From contig CM036756.1 of the NCBI GenBank assembly GCA_020796225.1, positions 55,582,616 through 55,646,615 on the forward strand: a stretch of DNA of 64,000 nucleotides, given 5' to 3'. A program made the position numbers and the translations under genes. The notes beneath the pieces are model-generated. The model was not told the DNA's origin. It made no database searches and saw only the letters and a list, made by a program, of their open reading frames with translations. This document shows, in pieces, positions 19,735 through 31,639 of the stretch; the first letter of the stretch is position 1; every line of letters begins with the position of its first letter. Source of the DNA: Arion vulgaris (Eukaryota > Mollusca > Gastropoda > Stylommatophora > Arionidae).

Positions 19735-20300
19735 TCCATTTAAATTTATATACCCAAGTATGCAGAGTGTAGGCGGTGTTGTTGCTTTCCTCACATTCAT
19801 TCCACTCTCAACCTTTTTTCAATTCGATTCTAAAAACAAACTCTTTCTGAGCTGCTCTATTCAGTCGTACGTGCATGTGGGCGCGTGTATACACATATAC
19901 ATATATAATAGTGAGAATGTCTAATCGTTCTTACCCGCTCTCTGTGTAAGTTTGTGTTTATATGCAGACCTCATGGCTTGACGAAATAACAACTCGCAAC
20001 CCCAAACAGAATCGTTTCTCAGATTGAGATAACCTTAGCCACTTGACTAAGTACAAACATTCTGTTCCGATTTAACAGGAGTCACAAATCGGCCAGTAAC
20101 AAGCTGCAGCCACGGGAATGATCTGTTTAGACGTTCCCAGGCAGAGTCTGGTAGCCACTGGATGTGACCCGAAACGTGTTAGTTTAATGTAGGTGAACTG
20201 ACACGTTGAACTGACGACGTCACCGTGATTAAAACTACCGCCAACCAGAAAGACTATGCACCTGCCACTGTCAGCTATGATATTCTTAAGCTGGTTCTTT
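19735..20300. other. no recognisable gene
   Basis: No domain or repeat recognised, except a short TA-rich run near 19,890-19,910. Confidence 0.45.
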
Positions 20301-20302
20301 AG

Positions 20303-20866
20303 TCTTCACATATTTCAACCTGCACATTTACTTAGCAAGTGTACATATTTCAACCTGCACATTTACTTCGCAAGTGTACATATTTCAACCTGCACATTTA
20401 CTTCACAAGTGTACATATTTCAACCTGCACATTTACTTCACATGCACATATTTCAACCTGCACATTTACTTAGCAAGTGTACATATTTCAACCTGCACAT
20501 TTACTTCACATGTACATATTTCAACCTGCACATTTACTTCACAAGTGTACATATTTCAACCTGCACATTTACTTAGCAAGTGTACATATTTCAACCTGCA
20601 CATTTACTTCACAAGTGTACATATTTCAACCTGCACATTTACTTCACAAGTGTACATATTTCAACCTGCACATTTACTTCACAAGTGTACATATTTCAAC
20701 CTGCACATTTACTTCACATGCACATATTTCAACCTGCACATTTACTTCACAAGTGTACATATTTCAACCTGCACATTTACTTCACAAGTGTACATATTTC
20801 AACCTGCACATTTACTTCGCAAGTGTACATATTTCAACCTGCACATTTACTTCGCATGCACATATT
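20303..20866. repeat. 35-bp minisatellite
   Basis: About sixteen copies of CATATTTCAACCTGCACATT then TACTTCACAAGTGTA. A 31-bp variant (TTCACATGCA joint) and TTAGC/TTCGC variants are interspersed. Plus-strand open frames here are periodicity artefacts. Confidence 0.95.
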
Positions 20867-20914
20867 TTTGGTATGTCTTTTTACGTCATTAGCTGCTTTG
20901 TTTCATTTCTCAGT

Positions 20915-22615
20915 CAAACATCATCAGTTAACTTTTGTTTGTATCTTCCATCATCAGTTAACTTTTGTTTGTATCTTCTATCATCAGTTAACTTTTGTTT
21001 GTATCTTCCAACATCAGTTAACTTTTGTTTGTATCTTCTATCATCAGTTAACTTTTGTGAGTATCTTCTATCAACATCAGATTACTTTTATGATATCTTC
21101 TATCATCAGTTAACTTTTGTGAGTATCTTCTATCATCAGTTAACTTTTGTTTGTATCTTCCATCATCAGTTAACTTTTGTTTGTATCTTCTATCATCAGT
21201 TAACTTTTGTTTGTATCTTCCAACATCAGTTAACTTTTGTTTGTATCTTCTATCATCAGTTAACTTTTGTGAGTATCTTCTAACAACATCAGTTAACTTT
21301 TGTGAGTATCTTCTATCAACATCAGTTAACTTTTGTTTGTATCTTCTATCATCAGTTAACTTTTGTTTGTATCTATATCATCATTAACTTTTGTTTGTAT
21401 CTTCTATCATCAGTTAACTTTTGTTTGTATCTTATATCATCAGTTAACTTTTATTTATTTCAATTAACATCATCAATTAATTTTTGATTGTATCTTATAT
21501 CATCATCAGTTAACTTTGCGTGTATCTTTGATCATCACAGTTAACTTTTGTTTGTATCTTCTATCATCATATTAACTTTGTTTGTATCTTCAACATCAGT
21601 TACTTTTTGTTTTATCTTCTATCATCAGTTAACTTTTGTGAGTATCTTCTATCAACATCAGTTAACTTTATGATATCTTCTATCATCAGTTAACTTTTGG
21701 AGTTCTTCTATCATCATCAGTTAACTTTTGTTTGTATCTTCCATCATCAGTTAACTTTTGTTTGTATCTTCTATCATCAGTTAACTTTTGTTTGTATCTT
21801 CCAACATCAGTTAACTTTTGTTTGTATCTCTATCATCAGTTAACTTTTTGCAGTATCTTCTAACAACATCAGTTAACTTTTTGTGAGTATCTTCTATCAA
21901 CATCAGTTAACTTTGTTTATCTTCTATCATCAGTTAACTTTTGTTTGTATCTTATATCATCAGTTAACTTTTGTTTGTATCTTCTATCATCAGTTAACTT
22001 TTGTTTGTATCTTATATCATCATTAACTTTTATTTATTTCAATTAACATCATCATTAATTTTGATTGTATCTTATATCATCAAGTTAACTATTGTTGTAT
22101 CTTTGATCATCACCAGTTAACTTTTGTTTGTATCTTCTATCATCATCAGTTAACTTTTCTTTGTATCTTCCAACATCAGTTAACTTTTGTTTGTATCTTC
22201 CATCATCAGTTAACTTTTGTTTGTATCTTCTATCATCAGTTAACTTTGTTTGATTTCTATCACATTAACTTTGTTTGTATCTTCATCATCAGTTAACTTT
22301 GTTTGTATCTTCATCATCAGTTAACTTTTGTTTGTATCTTCATCATCAGTTAACTTTGTTTGTATCTTCATCATCAGTTAACTTTTGTTTGTATCTTCTC
22401 ATCATCAGTTAACTTTTGTTTGTATCTTCAAATCATCAGTTAACTTTTGTTTGTATCTTCTATCATCATCAGTTAACTTTTGTTTGTATCTTCTATCATC
22501 ATCAGTTAACTTTTGTTTGTATCTTCTATCATCAGTTAACTTTTGTTTGTATCTTCTATCATCATCAGTTAACTTTTGTTTGTATCTTCTATCATCAGTT
22601 AACTTTGTTTGTATT
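20915..22615. repeat. 30-bp minisatellite with ~575-bp higher-order repeat
   Basis: Fifty or more copies of TCATCAGTTAACTTTTGTTT then GTATCTTCTA. Landmark variants recur at about 575-580 bp: the TTTATGATATCTTC variant at about 21,085 and 21,668, and the TTATTTATTTCAATTAAC variant at about 21,450 and 22,028. Copies between about 21,480 and 22,350 are rich in single-base deletions, while those before and after are regular. Confidence 0.92.
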
Positions 22616-23893
22616 CTTCTAACATCATCAGTTAACTTTTGTGTATTTCCTCTAACATCATCAGTTAACTTTTGTGTATTTCCTCTAACATCATCAGTTA
22701 ACTTTTGTGTATTTTCTCTAACATCATCAGTTTACTTTTGTGTATTTCCTCTAACATCATCAGTTTACTTTTGTGTATTTCCTCTAACATCATCAGTTTA
22801 CTTTTGTGTATTTCCTCTAACATCATCAGTTTACTTTGTGTATTTCTCTAACATCATCAGTTTACTTTTGTGTATTTCCTCCTAACTTATCAATCAGTTT
22901 ACTTTGTGTATTTCCTCTAACATCATCAGTTTACTTTTGTGTATTTCCTCTAACATCATCAGTTTACTTTTGTGTATTTCCTCTAACATCATCAGTTTAC
23001 TTTTGTGTATTTCCTCTAACATCATCAGTTAACTTTTGTGTATTTTCTCTAACATCATCAGTTTACTTTTGTGTATTTCCTCTAACATCATCAGTTTACT
23101 TTTGTGTATTTCCTCTAACATCATCAGTTTACTTTTGTGTATTTCCTCTAACATCATCAGTTTACTTTTGTGTATTTCCTCTAACATCATCAGTTTACTT
23201 TTGTGTATTTCCTCTAACATCATCAGTTTACTTTTGTGTATTTCCTCTAACATCATCAGTTTACTTTTGTGTATTTCCTCTAACATCATCAGTTTACTTT
23301 GTGTATTCCTCTAACATCATCAGTTTACTTTTGTGTATTTCCTCTAACATCATCAGTTTACTTTTGTGTATTTCCTCTAACATCATCAGTTTACTTTTGT
23401 GTATTTCCTCTAACATCATCAGTTTACTTTTGTGTATTTCCTCTAACATCATCAGTTTACTTTTGTGTATTTCCTCTAACATCATCAGTTAACTTTTGTG
23501 TATTTCCTCTAACATCATCAGTTAACTTTTGTGTATTTCCTCTAACATCATCAGTTTACTTTTGTGTATTTCCTCTAACATCATCAGTTTACTTTTGTGT
23601 ATTTCCTCTAACATCATCAGTTTACTTTTGTGTATTTCCTCTAACATCATCAGTTTACTTTTGTGTATTTCCTCTAACATCATCAGTTAACTTTTGTGTA
23701 TTTCCTCTAACATCATCAGTTTACTTTTGTGTATTTCCTCTAACATCATCAGTTTACTTTTGTGTATTTCCTCTAACATCATCAGTTTACTTTTGTGTAT
23801 TTCCTCTAACATCATCAGTTTACTTTTGTGTATTTCCTCTAACATCATCAGTTTACTTTTGTGTATTTCCTCTAACATCATCAGTTTACTTTT
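22616..23893. repeat. 33-bp minisatellite
   Basis: About 38 copies of TCATCAGTTTACTTTTGTGT then ATTTCCTCTAACA, an evident derivative of the adjacent 30-bp unit (shared TCATCAGTTAACTTTTGT). Because 33 is a multiple of three, frames stay open on both strands as 11-residue repeats. These are not genes. The array ends at a SINE-A tail. Confidence 0.95.
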
Positions 23894-23895
23894 CG

Positions 23896-24165
23896 ATCTT
23901 CTTCTTCGAACGCTCCATATCGACCAATTGTTCAACTACTCTTTGTGATTGACATGTGATCTGAGTCTAAGAGCGTTTGTACGCTGTGCCAGTTAAACAA
24001 GTAATTGCACAAGTAGGCCAGCATATCCGATTTCTGTGATGCTTTTTTTAATAGGGGAGCTTCCTAGACCCCTATCTCAGTCGCCTCTTACAACATGCCT
24101 TGTAGGTTGCAGTGGTGCTGTTCTTTTCTTCCCTTGCGGCCCCTGCACCCACGGAACACAACCAA
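23896..24165 (-). mobile_element. SINE-A, full length, at array end
   Basis: Tail CTTCTTCTTCGAACGCTCCA directly follows the last minisatellite unit with only CGAT between. The middle CAGTCGCCTCTTACAACATG and the head with GCGGCCCCTGCACCCACGG complete the element. No target duplication is visible, consistent with the left flank being rewritten by array growth. Confidence 0.88.
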
Positions 24166-24365
24166 CAAACGGTACTCATTTTTTCCTTTAGTATATTTAT
24201 GCTCAGTCTCGCACTGTTTGGGACTTGATAATTTCAGAAATGATACAATTTCGTAGAACAATCGAAACTAATGACGCTAGAGATGTGCAGTTGGAGAATG
24301 ATAAGAAAAGAAAAATGGAGGCCAGAAAGATGGAGACAGAGGAGAAAGGATTAGTTATTCTGCTT

Positions 24366-24472
24366 GTCTACAGCGTCGTAGGTGTCTACAAGCGTCGTAG
24401 GTGTCTCAACGTCTAGTGTCTCAAGCGTCGTAGGTGTCTACAAGCGTCGTAGGTGTCTACAAGCGTCGTAGG
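24366..24472. repeat. 18-bp minisatellite
   Basis: About six copies of GTGTCTACAAGCGTCGTA with one degenerate unit in the middle. Confidence 0.92.
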
Positions 24473-24479
24473 AGTGTAA

Positions 24480-24970
24480 AGGCGATTGATGAGGAAGCTA
24501 AAGAAGAACGACCTGGAAGATCAGCGGAAAAGGATAACAAATGTAACTTTAAAAGTGTTCAACATTGCAGATTTAAACGAAATTCCCGTACAAAGAACGG
24601 GTACATCTGCTAGTAAGTTATAAAAAGTTCAAGCGGTTTGTCACAATAACATGTACAATCAAGTAGAGAAGAGAACAGCAGGTCCAATAGACAAGCAATG
24701 AGTAATATTAACTAAACAGAAAATAACAAATCATAATTGCCAAATTCTGCTCAGATTACAACAGAATGATAAACAATATTTTCAAACACATAACGATATG
24801 AACTTCCAGTGACTGTGACAAAATGGCTACTAAATGTTTGACTACAGTTTCCATCGAGTGCGTGGTGACAGAGAAGTTCGATATGGCTGTCCCAATGTGG
24901 GACAAGCTCAATGAAGTTCTCCACCACCTGAGATTGTCCAAGTTTCGAAGCTGAAGTCTAAGTTTGAACG
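24480..24970. other. no recognisable gene
   Basis: No domain recognised. The right end GTTTGAACGCAGAAGAAG resembles the LINE 3' tip at 8,505-8,526 (GTGAGAACGCAGAAGAAG), suggesting that the following array grew from a LINE tail. Confidence 0.4.
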
Positions 24971-24972
24971 CA

Positions 24973-26655
24973 GAAGAAGAAGAGGAACGCGAATAAGAAG
25001 AAAACATAGTAGCACAAGAAGAAGAAAACATAGTAGCACAGAAGAAGAAGAAAACATAGTAGCACAAGAAGAAGAAGAAGAAAACATAGTAGCACATGAA
25101 GAAGAAGAAAACATAGTAGCACAAGAAGAAGAAGAAAAAATAGTAGCACATGAAGAAGAAGAAGAAAACATAGTAGCACATGAAGAAGAAGAAGAAGAAA
25201 ACATAGTAGCACAAGAAGAAGAAGAAAACATAGTAGCACAAGAAGAAGAAGAAGAAAACATAGTAGCACATGAAGAAGAAGAAGAAGAAAACATAGTAGC
25301 ACATGAAGAAGAAGAAAACATAGTAGCACATGAAGAAGAAACATAGTAGACATGAAGAGAAAACATAGTAGCACATGAAGAAGAAAACATAGTAGCACAT
25401 GAAGAAGAAAACATAGTAGCACATGAAGAAGAAGAAGAAAACATAGTAGCACATGAAGAGAAAACATAGTAGCACATGAAGAAGAAGAAGAAAACATAGT
25501 AGCACATGAAGAAGAAGAATAAAACATAGTAGCACATGAAGAAGAAAACATAGTAGCACATGAAGAAGAAAACATAGTAGCACATGAAGAAGAAAACATA
25601 GTAGCACATGAAGAAGAAAACATAGTAGCACATGAAGAAGAAAACATAGTAGCACATGAAGAAGAAGAAGAAAACATAGTAGCACATGAAGAGAAAACAT
25701 AGTAGCACAAGAAGAAGAAGAAAACATAGTAGCAGAAGAAGAAGAAGAAAACATAGTAGCACAAGAAGAAGAAGAAAACATAGTAGCACAAGAAGAAGAA
25801 GAAGAAGAAAACATAGTAGCACATGAAGAAGAAAACATAGTAGCCAAGAAGAGAAGAAGAAAACATAGTAGCACATGAAGAAGAAAACATAGTAGCACAA
25901 GAAGAAGAAGAAGAAGAAAACATAGTAGCACATGAAGAAGAAAACATAGTAGCACAAGAAGAAGAAGAAGAAAACATAGTAGCACAAGAAGAAGAAGAAA
26001 ACATAGTAGCACATGAAGAAGAAGAAGAAAACATAGTAGCACATGAAGAGAAAACATAGTAGCACATGAAGAAGAAGAAGAAAACATAGTAGCACATGAA
26101 GAGAAAACATAGTAGCACAAGAAGAAGAAAACATAGTAGCACATGAAGAGAAAACATAGTAGCACAAGAAGAAGAAAACATAGTAAGAACATGTAGATGA
26201 AAAGAAGAAAACATAGTAGCACAGAGAAGAAGAGAAAACATAGTAGCACATGAAGAAGAAAACATAGTAGCACATGAAGAAGAAGAAGAAAACATAGTAG
26301 CACAAGAAGAAGAAGAAGAAGAAAACATAGTAGCACATGAAGAAGAAGAAAACATAGTAGCACAAGAAGAAGAAAACATAGTAGCACATGAAGAAGAAAA
26401 CATAGTAGCACATGAAGAAGAAAACATAGTAGCACGAAGAAGAAAAACATAGTAGCACAAGAAGAAGAAGAAAAATAAGAAGACATGAAGAAGAAGAAGA
26501 AAACATAGTAGCACAAGAAGAAGAAAACATAGTAGCACATGAAGAAGAAAACATAGTAGCACATGAAAGAAAAATAGTACAATGAAGAGAAATAGACACA
26601 AGAAAGACAGTAAAAGAGAAGAAAACAAAGTAGCACAAGAAGAAGAAGAAGAGGA
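24973..26655. repeat. compound VNTR: fixed block + variable (GAA)n
   Basis: Roughly 55-60 units of AACATAGTAGCACAT or AACATAGTAGCACA followed by a variable (GAA)n, unit length about 22-38 bp. Purine-rich on the plus strand, so the minus strand gives long Ser/Phe/Leu/Cys-rich open frames in all three phases (24,756-26,694). They shift with the (GAA)n counts only in threes and are artefacts. A few units (25,335-25,370; 26,180-26,215; 26,465-26,620) carry irregular deletions. Confidence 0.93.
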
Positions 26656-26659
26656 ACAA

Positions 26660-27785
26660 GAAAAGAAGGAAGAGGAAGAAGATACCCTTTTCACAGGCTC
26701 GCGTCCTAGCTAATGTTGTCCCAGGATATCCTCTTTCTCTTTCATTGGCAGTTTCTGCTTTACAAAGACGACGATTGTCAAGTGCTGGGAAAATATTAAA
26801 CGAGTCTCATAATTTCCTATAGCCTTGAAAGCTTTCCAGCCATGGAGTTATGATTGAGGAGGGTTGTAGGCGATTCTGATAATTGACACCTTCACTAGCG
26901 TCATTTGGGCCGATTTAGTGTTCCCCTCTGTTGGGTGAGAGATTGATAGCTCAGAGAAACATGCGTACTGGACGTGATAAATTCACAGAACGCAGTTCTA
27001 AGTGCAAATATACCACAATGGAAAACATACTCATTGTACTAGTTTCAACTCAATTACCTCAGTGTCAGAGACCTCGTGTCAAGCCAGTTTCCAAAACTAA
27101 AACGTTGCAGCGTTTGTAATGAAATAAGACCAGAGAACTAACTACAACAAGGTTGATATGCATCGCTTACAACGACAAATTCGTGAAAAAATGGACACAA
27201 AAGCTTGCAGAGGTGATATTATTGTAGGAGTTAAATATGTGACATTATGGCTGACAATCTGATCCGTGCATGAGTGCGCTTAATGGTTATTCCATTAGCG
27301 GAAAGTGATAATTTTCATTACATTACCTGATCATATGTTTACTTCTGTGCTGTTGTATTTTCTGCAGGTGTTTCTTTCACAATCTCGTAAGATTCAGAAC
27401 GATTAATACCATAGTTTTGAGAACGGCGATTTTCCACGAGATTAATGGCGATAACCAGATTACGAATCGCTGAATCAATCAATCAGCTTTAAATGAGCTG
27501 GGCTAGAGGGCTGCTGTAAAACTGAGCAAAACAGGTGATTAATGAGAAAAGTAGACTACAGTTTTGATTATCAAAGAAAACATCATAAAATTAAAGTACT
27601 GTACCTCTGAATTCGGGACAGTACACCATTTAATCGGGGGACACTGATAATAAGGAAATCAAGCCTCTACACAAAAACCAGTCGGAAGCGCCATACCAGG
27701 ATCCCTGACTACTCCTGAATTCACAGCTGGCAAAGGCAAGAAAAAAGAAGAAAATTAGTGTTGTGTTCTTTATATTGTTGTTCTG
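26660..27785. other. no recognisable gene
   Basis: About 1.1 kb of unremarkable AT-rich sequence. No domain, SINE or LINE recognised. Confidence 0.5.
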
Positions 27786-27790
27786 TCAAG

Positions 27791-27966
27791 AATGATGTGA
27801 TGTATTGATAACTATCTATAATGATGTGATGTATTGATAACTGTCTATAATGATGTGATGTATTGATAACTATCTATAATGATGTGATGTATTGATAACT
27901 ATCTATAATGATGTGATGTATTGATAACTATCTATAATGATGTGATGTATTGATAACTATCTATAA
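27791..27966. repeat. 29-bp minisatellite
   Basis: Six nearly perfect copies of AATGATGTGATGTATTGATA then ACTATCTAT, followed by a TATATATATA run. Confidence 0.95.
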
Positions 27967-28099
27967 TATATATATACAAGTATGTGATGAGGGCTATTAA
28001 AAAAACAAATATTCATTTTTACTTTCATTATCATGTTTATGATATTCCTCTTGTACCGTTATTTGTCACATATTGCCTGCAGCAATTTTTCCATACTGA

Positions 28100-28300
28100 T
28101 CTAACCTAGGCACCACATTCAATCTCTTCTCCCCGATCCAGAACACTTTAGCTTTTTAGCTCTTCGGCTCGGTGCCATGGACATCGTAACCCTTCGGTTC
28201 GGTGCCAATAACACCTGAATCTGGAGAACCTGTGGCTTTTCTGCCAGCCCACGGAATTGAACTCAATCTCTTCTATGAAACAGAGTTCAATATTTCGCGC
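28100..28300 (-). mobile_element. SINE-E with internal duplication
   Basis: Plus-strand text CCCCGATCCAGAACACTTTA, GCTCTTCGGCTCGGTGCCAT, GGACATCGTAACCCTTCGGT, ending GCCCACGGAATTGAACTC (B box GAATTGAAC on the opposite strand). The CGGCTCGGTGCCA / CGGTTCGGTGCCA segment is present twice. The tRNA-like 5' part beyond the B box is replaced by the dispersed repeat shared with 6.74 kb. Confidence 0.8.
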
Positions 28301-28404
28301 CTCTCGCAACAAAAGTTGTTTCAGGGTTACCTATGGGTCCTTTCTCTCTTGAACTCTTTATCTTTTCCTTCAATGCTTGCTTAGTATTTTACAGACATGC
28401 TACT

Positions 28405-28664
28405 TCTTCTTCTTCAAACGCTCCATATCGACCACTTGCTAAACACTTTTTCTGATTTATATGGGATCTGAGCCTAAGAGCAATTGTACGTTGTGCCAGT
28501 TATGTGCCTTCAAGTAGGCCAGCACATCCGATTTCTGCCACGCTTTTTATTTACAAGGGTAGCTACCCTAGGTCCTACATCAGTCGCATCTTACGACATG
28601 TCTTGTAGGTCACATTGGGCAACTATTCTTTGCTTCCCTTGCGGCAGCGTCACCACACGGGAGT
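28405..28664 (-). mobile_element. SINE-A, full length
   Basis: Tail CTTCTTCTTCTTCAAACGCT, then GAGCCTAAGAGCAATTGTAC, CATCAGTCGCATCTTACGAC and a head containing CTTGCGGCAGCGTCACCACA. No clean target duplication seen. Confidence 0.88.
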
Positions 28665-29095
28665 GGTACTTTTAAACAATCTTAGTTACTCGTCTGTAAC
28701 AATGTTTGCCCTCTTGGATAATATGCATAAACATTGGCCGAAATTCGAGGTGCCTGTCCCACATGCCGTAGGAACTAACGGAAACGAAGGTACTCACATT
28801 CACGGCGCAAAGAACACAGATCACAAAGAGTGGGTAATGTAGTTGATAAGTAAGAACACAAATAAACAATAAGAAAGTATTTATTCGTATCGGAGACGGA
28901 CGATAAAATATAGCTCCCGTATACAAGATGAACATATAGAACAATCATTACCAGTTTAATATAGAACACATTGTATGTAAAGCCGTGTCAAACACAATTA
29001 GAATATACACATTTGAATTCTTACTAAGAGATAAACATAAAAGCAAAGTTGAAGTGATCTCTAGTAGACAAGCATAGCAAACACGCAAGTACTGA
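28665..29095. other. degenerate SINE-A and SINE-C scraps
   Basis: CCTGTCCCACATGCCGTAGG at about 28,751 and ACAGATCACAAAGAGTGG at about 28,816 parallel the diverged SINE-A at 1.1 kb. ATCGGAGACGGACGATAAAA at about 28,889 parallels the SINE-C body. Otherwise nothing. Confidence 0.45.
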
Positions 29096-29099
29096 CATA

Positions 29100-29350
29100 A
29101 CAGTATATGAAACAGAAGACCGAATGGCTAAGAAAAGTGCTGGAGAGAGAAACTGAGTGTACCAGTTACATTTCATTAAAGAAAAGAATGATTAAATCAA
29201 TTACAAAGTTCCCAATAATCATTCAGGACGACTACCAAAATGTGAGCAGATTAGAACAGGTTATCATTCTGCAACTCAGAACAGGACATAATAGAATCAG
29301 CAGCCACATGTATACAAAACTATCGCTTGGCTACATGTATGAGTACTCGT
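29100..29350 (+). pseudogene. LINE C-terminal relic
   Basis: Encodes RLEQVIILQLRTGHNRISSH then MYTKLSLGYMY, matching the LRTGHNR-LYKKFKIG region before the CPCG knuckle in the LINE at 8.17-8.53 kb. Short and 5'-truncated. Confidence 0.75.
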
Positions 29351-29649
29351 GAACAGGTGCCACAGAACTGTATGGCACACCAAGAGTGTATAAACTGTCG
29401 TTACTGTCTGTAATACCGCTTTTTGGGCGGTATAGGACAGGGAGTCATGTACTTGATGAATTTAATGTCTGCATGGCTAGTGCAGTTATCATGAAACTAT
29501 TCAGGTTAGGATTTTTCTTTATCCCTCCGAAATATACAATTCTTTTGCCTTACTGTGGATTAAACCTGGGTCTCCTGCATGGAGCGCAGCTGATCCATTT
29601 GGCTGGCGCACCAGGTTGCCCAGAATATGATGTTTAAAGTGTTTAAAAG

Positions 29650-29872
29650 CGAAGGATTGACTTCATTCACCGGATTTTACCCCATAGGCTCTGCCCCTCC
29701 GCAGAAATCCACGTCACCTGCCGAGAGTATTGCACAAAGCACGAACTCCGTAGCCCAGCAACAATCCTAGGGGTCTCTGGAAAAATTGCATTCGTGAACA
29801 GAATGACGCGGTCCGGACTCGAACCCACGACCTTCGACTCACAAGGCAAAGGCTTAACCACTTAACCACAGA
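29650..29872 (-). mobile_element. SINE-B
   Basis: The plus strand reads GGATTGACTTCATTCACCGG ... GAACTCCGTAGCCCAGCAAC ... GGACTCGAACCCACGACCTT (B box) ... GGCTTAACCACTTAACCACA (A box). Nearly full length. Confidence 0.9.
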
Positions 29873-29874
29873 TG

Positions 29875-31000
29875 TACAGAAGTAAACTCACTGGTCATGT
29901 GAAACAACACTAGAAATAAAACTGCACATATATAACTATGTGAACTACACCCCTGTGAAGTTTATACAAGTGACAACATGAAATATAGGCTATACTTTAA
30001 GCTAAAGAAAGGAGACAAAACATGCTGGTCGGAAAGACGTAGACAGTATAACTTTACTATAAACAAAGCAATAGGTACTGATGTTTAAAGTTGCTCAAGT
30101 CACACACAAATCACAAAAGATATTTATAAGTGGTAATACTAGAGCAAACAAAGAAATAAGAGAAGATTAGCAAGAACTGACCTGTAGAAAGTATGTCCAT
30201 GGATTTTCTTCCCACACATCCGTTCAGACTAACATGACCGCACACACATAATCACACACTTAGATCAAATCTAGTTACACCTCTACATCGAATGTTAATT
30301 GTAATGGATCTCTAACACTTTCGGTGTCTTGTCATGGCGCTACATTCATACATTTGTAGCGTGTAATCTGGTACGCATGCACTAGTAACATTATATTATT
30401 CAAATATTCCACATCTTCCCTAAATCTACGTGCTCATCTTAAGCGGCAAAGCACAATGTCAGTTTCCATTAAAAATACATGTTGCGAATGCTTATGTCAG
30501 TATTTCCTAGTACCCTGACGTATTAGAATGTTGTGGAACATTGCATCTCAAGTTTCGGAGCTGGTGGAGGCGCATATTTTTCTCCTACACTGTGGCACAA
30601 ATGGGACCTATTTCATAAAACAGGTAAGGGAAGATAATAGCAAATAAGGAAGATAATAGCAAATTGTGATGTGTGTAAGGAACTCAAAATACTACTATGA
30701 ACAATTATATCCACTTGTCTGATGGATGATAAATGCATGCTTTCTGGTCTTGTCGTAGATTCAGTGACTCTTGAGTACATGCCACATTGTCATCTGAGGA
30801 ATTAGGGTATCTGAATATCCGATATGTATACAGGTCAGGATGTAATAAGATGAGATGATGGGAGCGTAATCTCACCCTCCCAGATGTAGTATTCAACGAA
30901 TAGTTCATAGTGCTGGTACTTGACCACCAAGAATCTGCTTGCTATCACAAGTTCTCTTCATATTTCAGTTGATAGCAACAACCATATCAGAAAGGGTTCT
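29875..31000. other. no recognisable gene
   Basis: About 1.1 kb without recognised features beyond a short direct repeat GGAAGATAATAGCAAAT near 30,630-30,665. Confidence 0.5.
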
Positions 31001-31002
31001 CT

Positions 31003-31432
31003 CTTGCGTAGATGTAGTGATCGTCTCTCTTCCAATTTACCAGGTTCGCTCCCTCGTGGAGCCATCTGGATATTTTTCTAGAGATCCATGATCTCAGTTT
31101 AGGTGAGATCGAGTTCCTAGTCCTATCGGAGATGGACGATTAAACGAAGGCCCCGTGTTCAATTTGAGCACGTAAAAGAACCCTTGGCAATTCAAAATCG
31201 AGAAGAGCAGGCTGGAAACCCTACTGCCCGGGAAAATTCATCAGAAAAGATTAAAAATAAAACTCCTACATAAATATCTTCACCATCTTCTAAATTACAC
31301 CCGGAACCCTCGCCGGTGCTACTGAGTTCGTACACTGCAGCTGAGATCTCCTGTGTAAGAAAGAGATCGGAGCACACATGGTTACTCACCGAAGTGCAAT
31401 GATCATAGTCCTATCAATCAATCAATTAATCA
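31003..31432 (+). mobile_element. SINE-C, near full length
   Basis: A-box side TTGCGTAGATGTAGTGATC and B-box side AGGTTCGCTCCCTCGTGG. Body GAGATCGAGTTCCTAGTCCT, CGTGTTCAATTTGAGCACGT, AAGAAAGAGATCGGAGCACA. Tail CAATCAATCAATTAATCAC. This plus-strand copy shows head-to-tail order most clearly. Confidence 0.88.
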
Positions 31433-31639
31433 CATTAGAAGAATTGCTACGTCTCGTCATACTGTGCTACTATAGCGGGTTTTGTTAGTCAGTCAGCAAG
31501 CAGTATATGACGGTTTCCTTTCTTCATTTCTTGTCATTATTACTCGACCTCTTTCCAATGACATGAATTTGATAGCATAGAACATTCACGACTTTGATCT
31601 CTTAATGAGTTTTATTGCGCATTACAATTTTTCCATGAT

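Noticed and set aside
20256..21387. Repetitive plus-strand frames of up to 268 codons
   Set aside because: Products of the 35- and 30-bp minisatellites; not conserved protein repeats.
20303..23893. CRISPR-like array
   Set aside because: Units are contiguous with no unique spacers, in an animal genome.
22385..23952. Open frames of about 160-220 codons with 11-residue repeats on both strands
   Set aside because: The repeat unit is 33 bp, a multiple of three, so frames stay open automatically. No signal of coding constraint or flanking exon structure.
24756..26694. Three overlapping minus-strand open frames of about 580-630 codons
   Set aside because: They are three phases of one (GAA)-based VNTR. 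Repeats in threes without stops keep all phases open, and composition is only Phe/Leu/Ser/Cys/Tyr/Val/Met.
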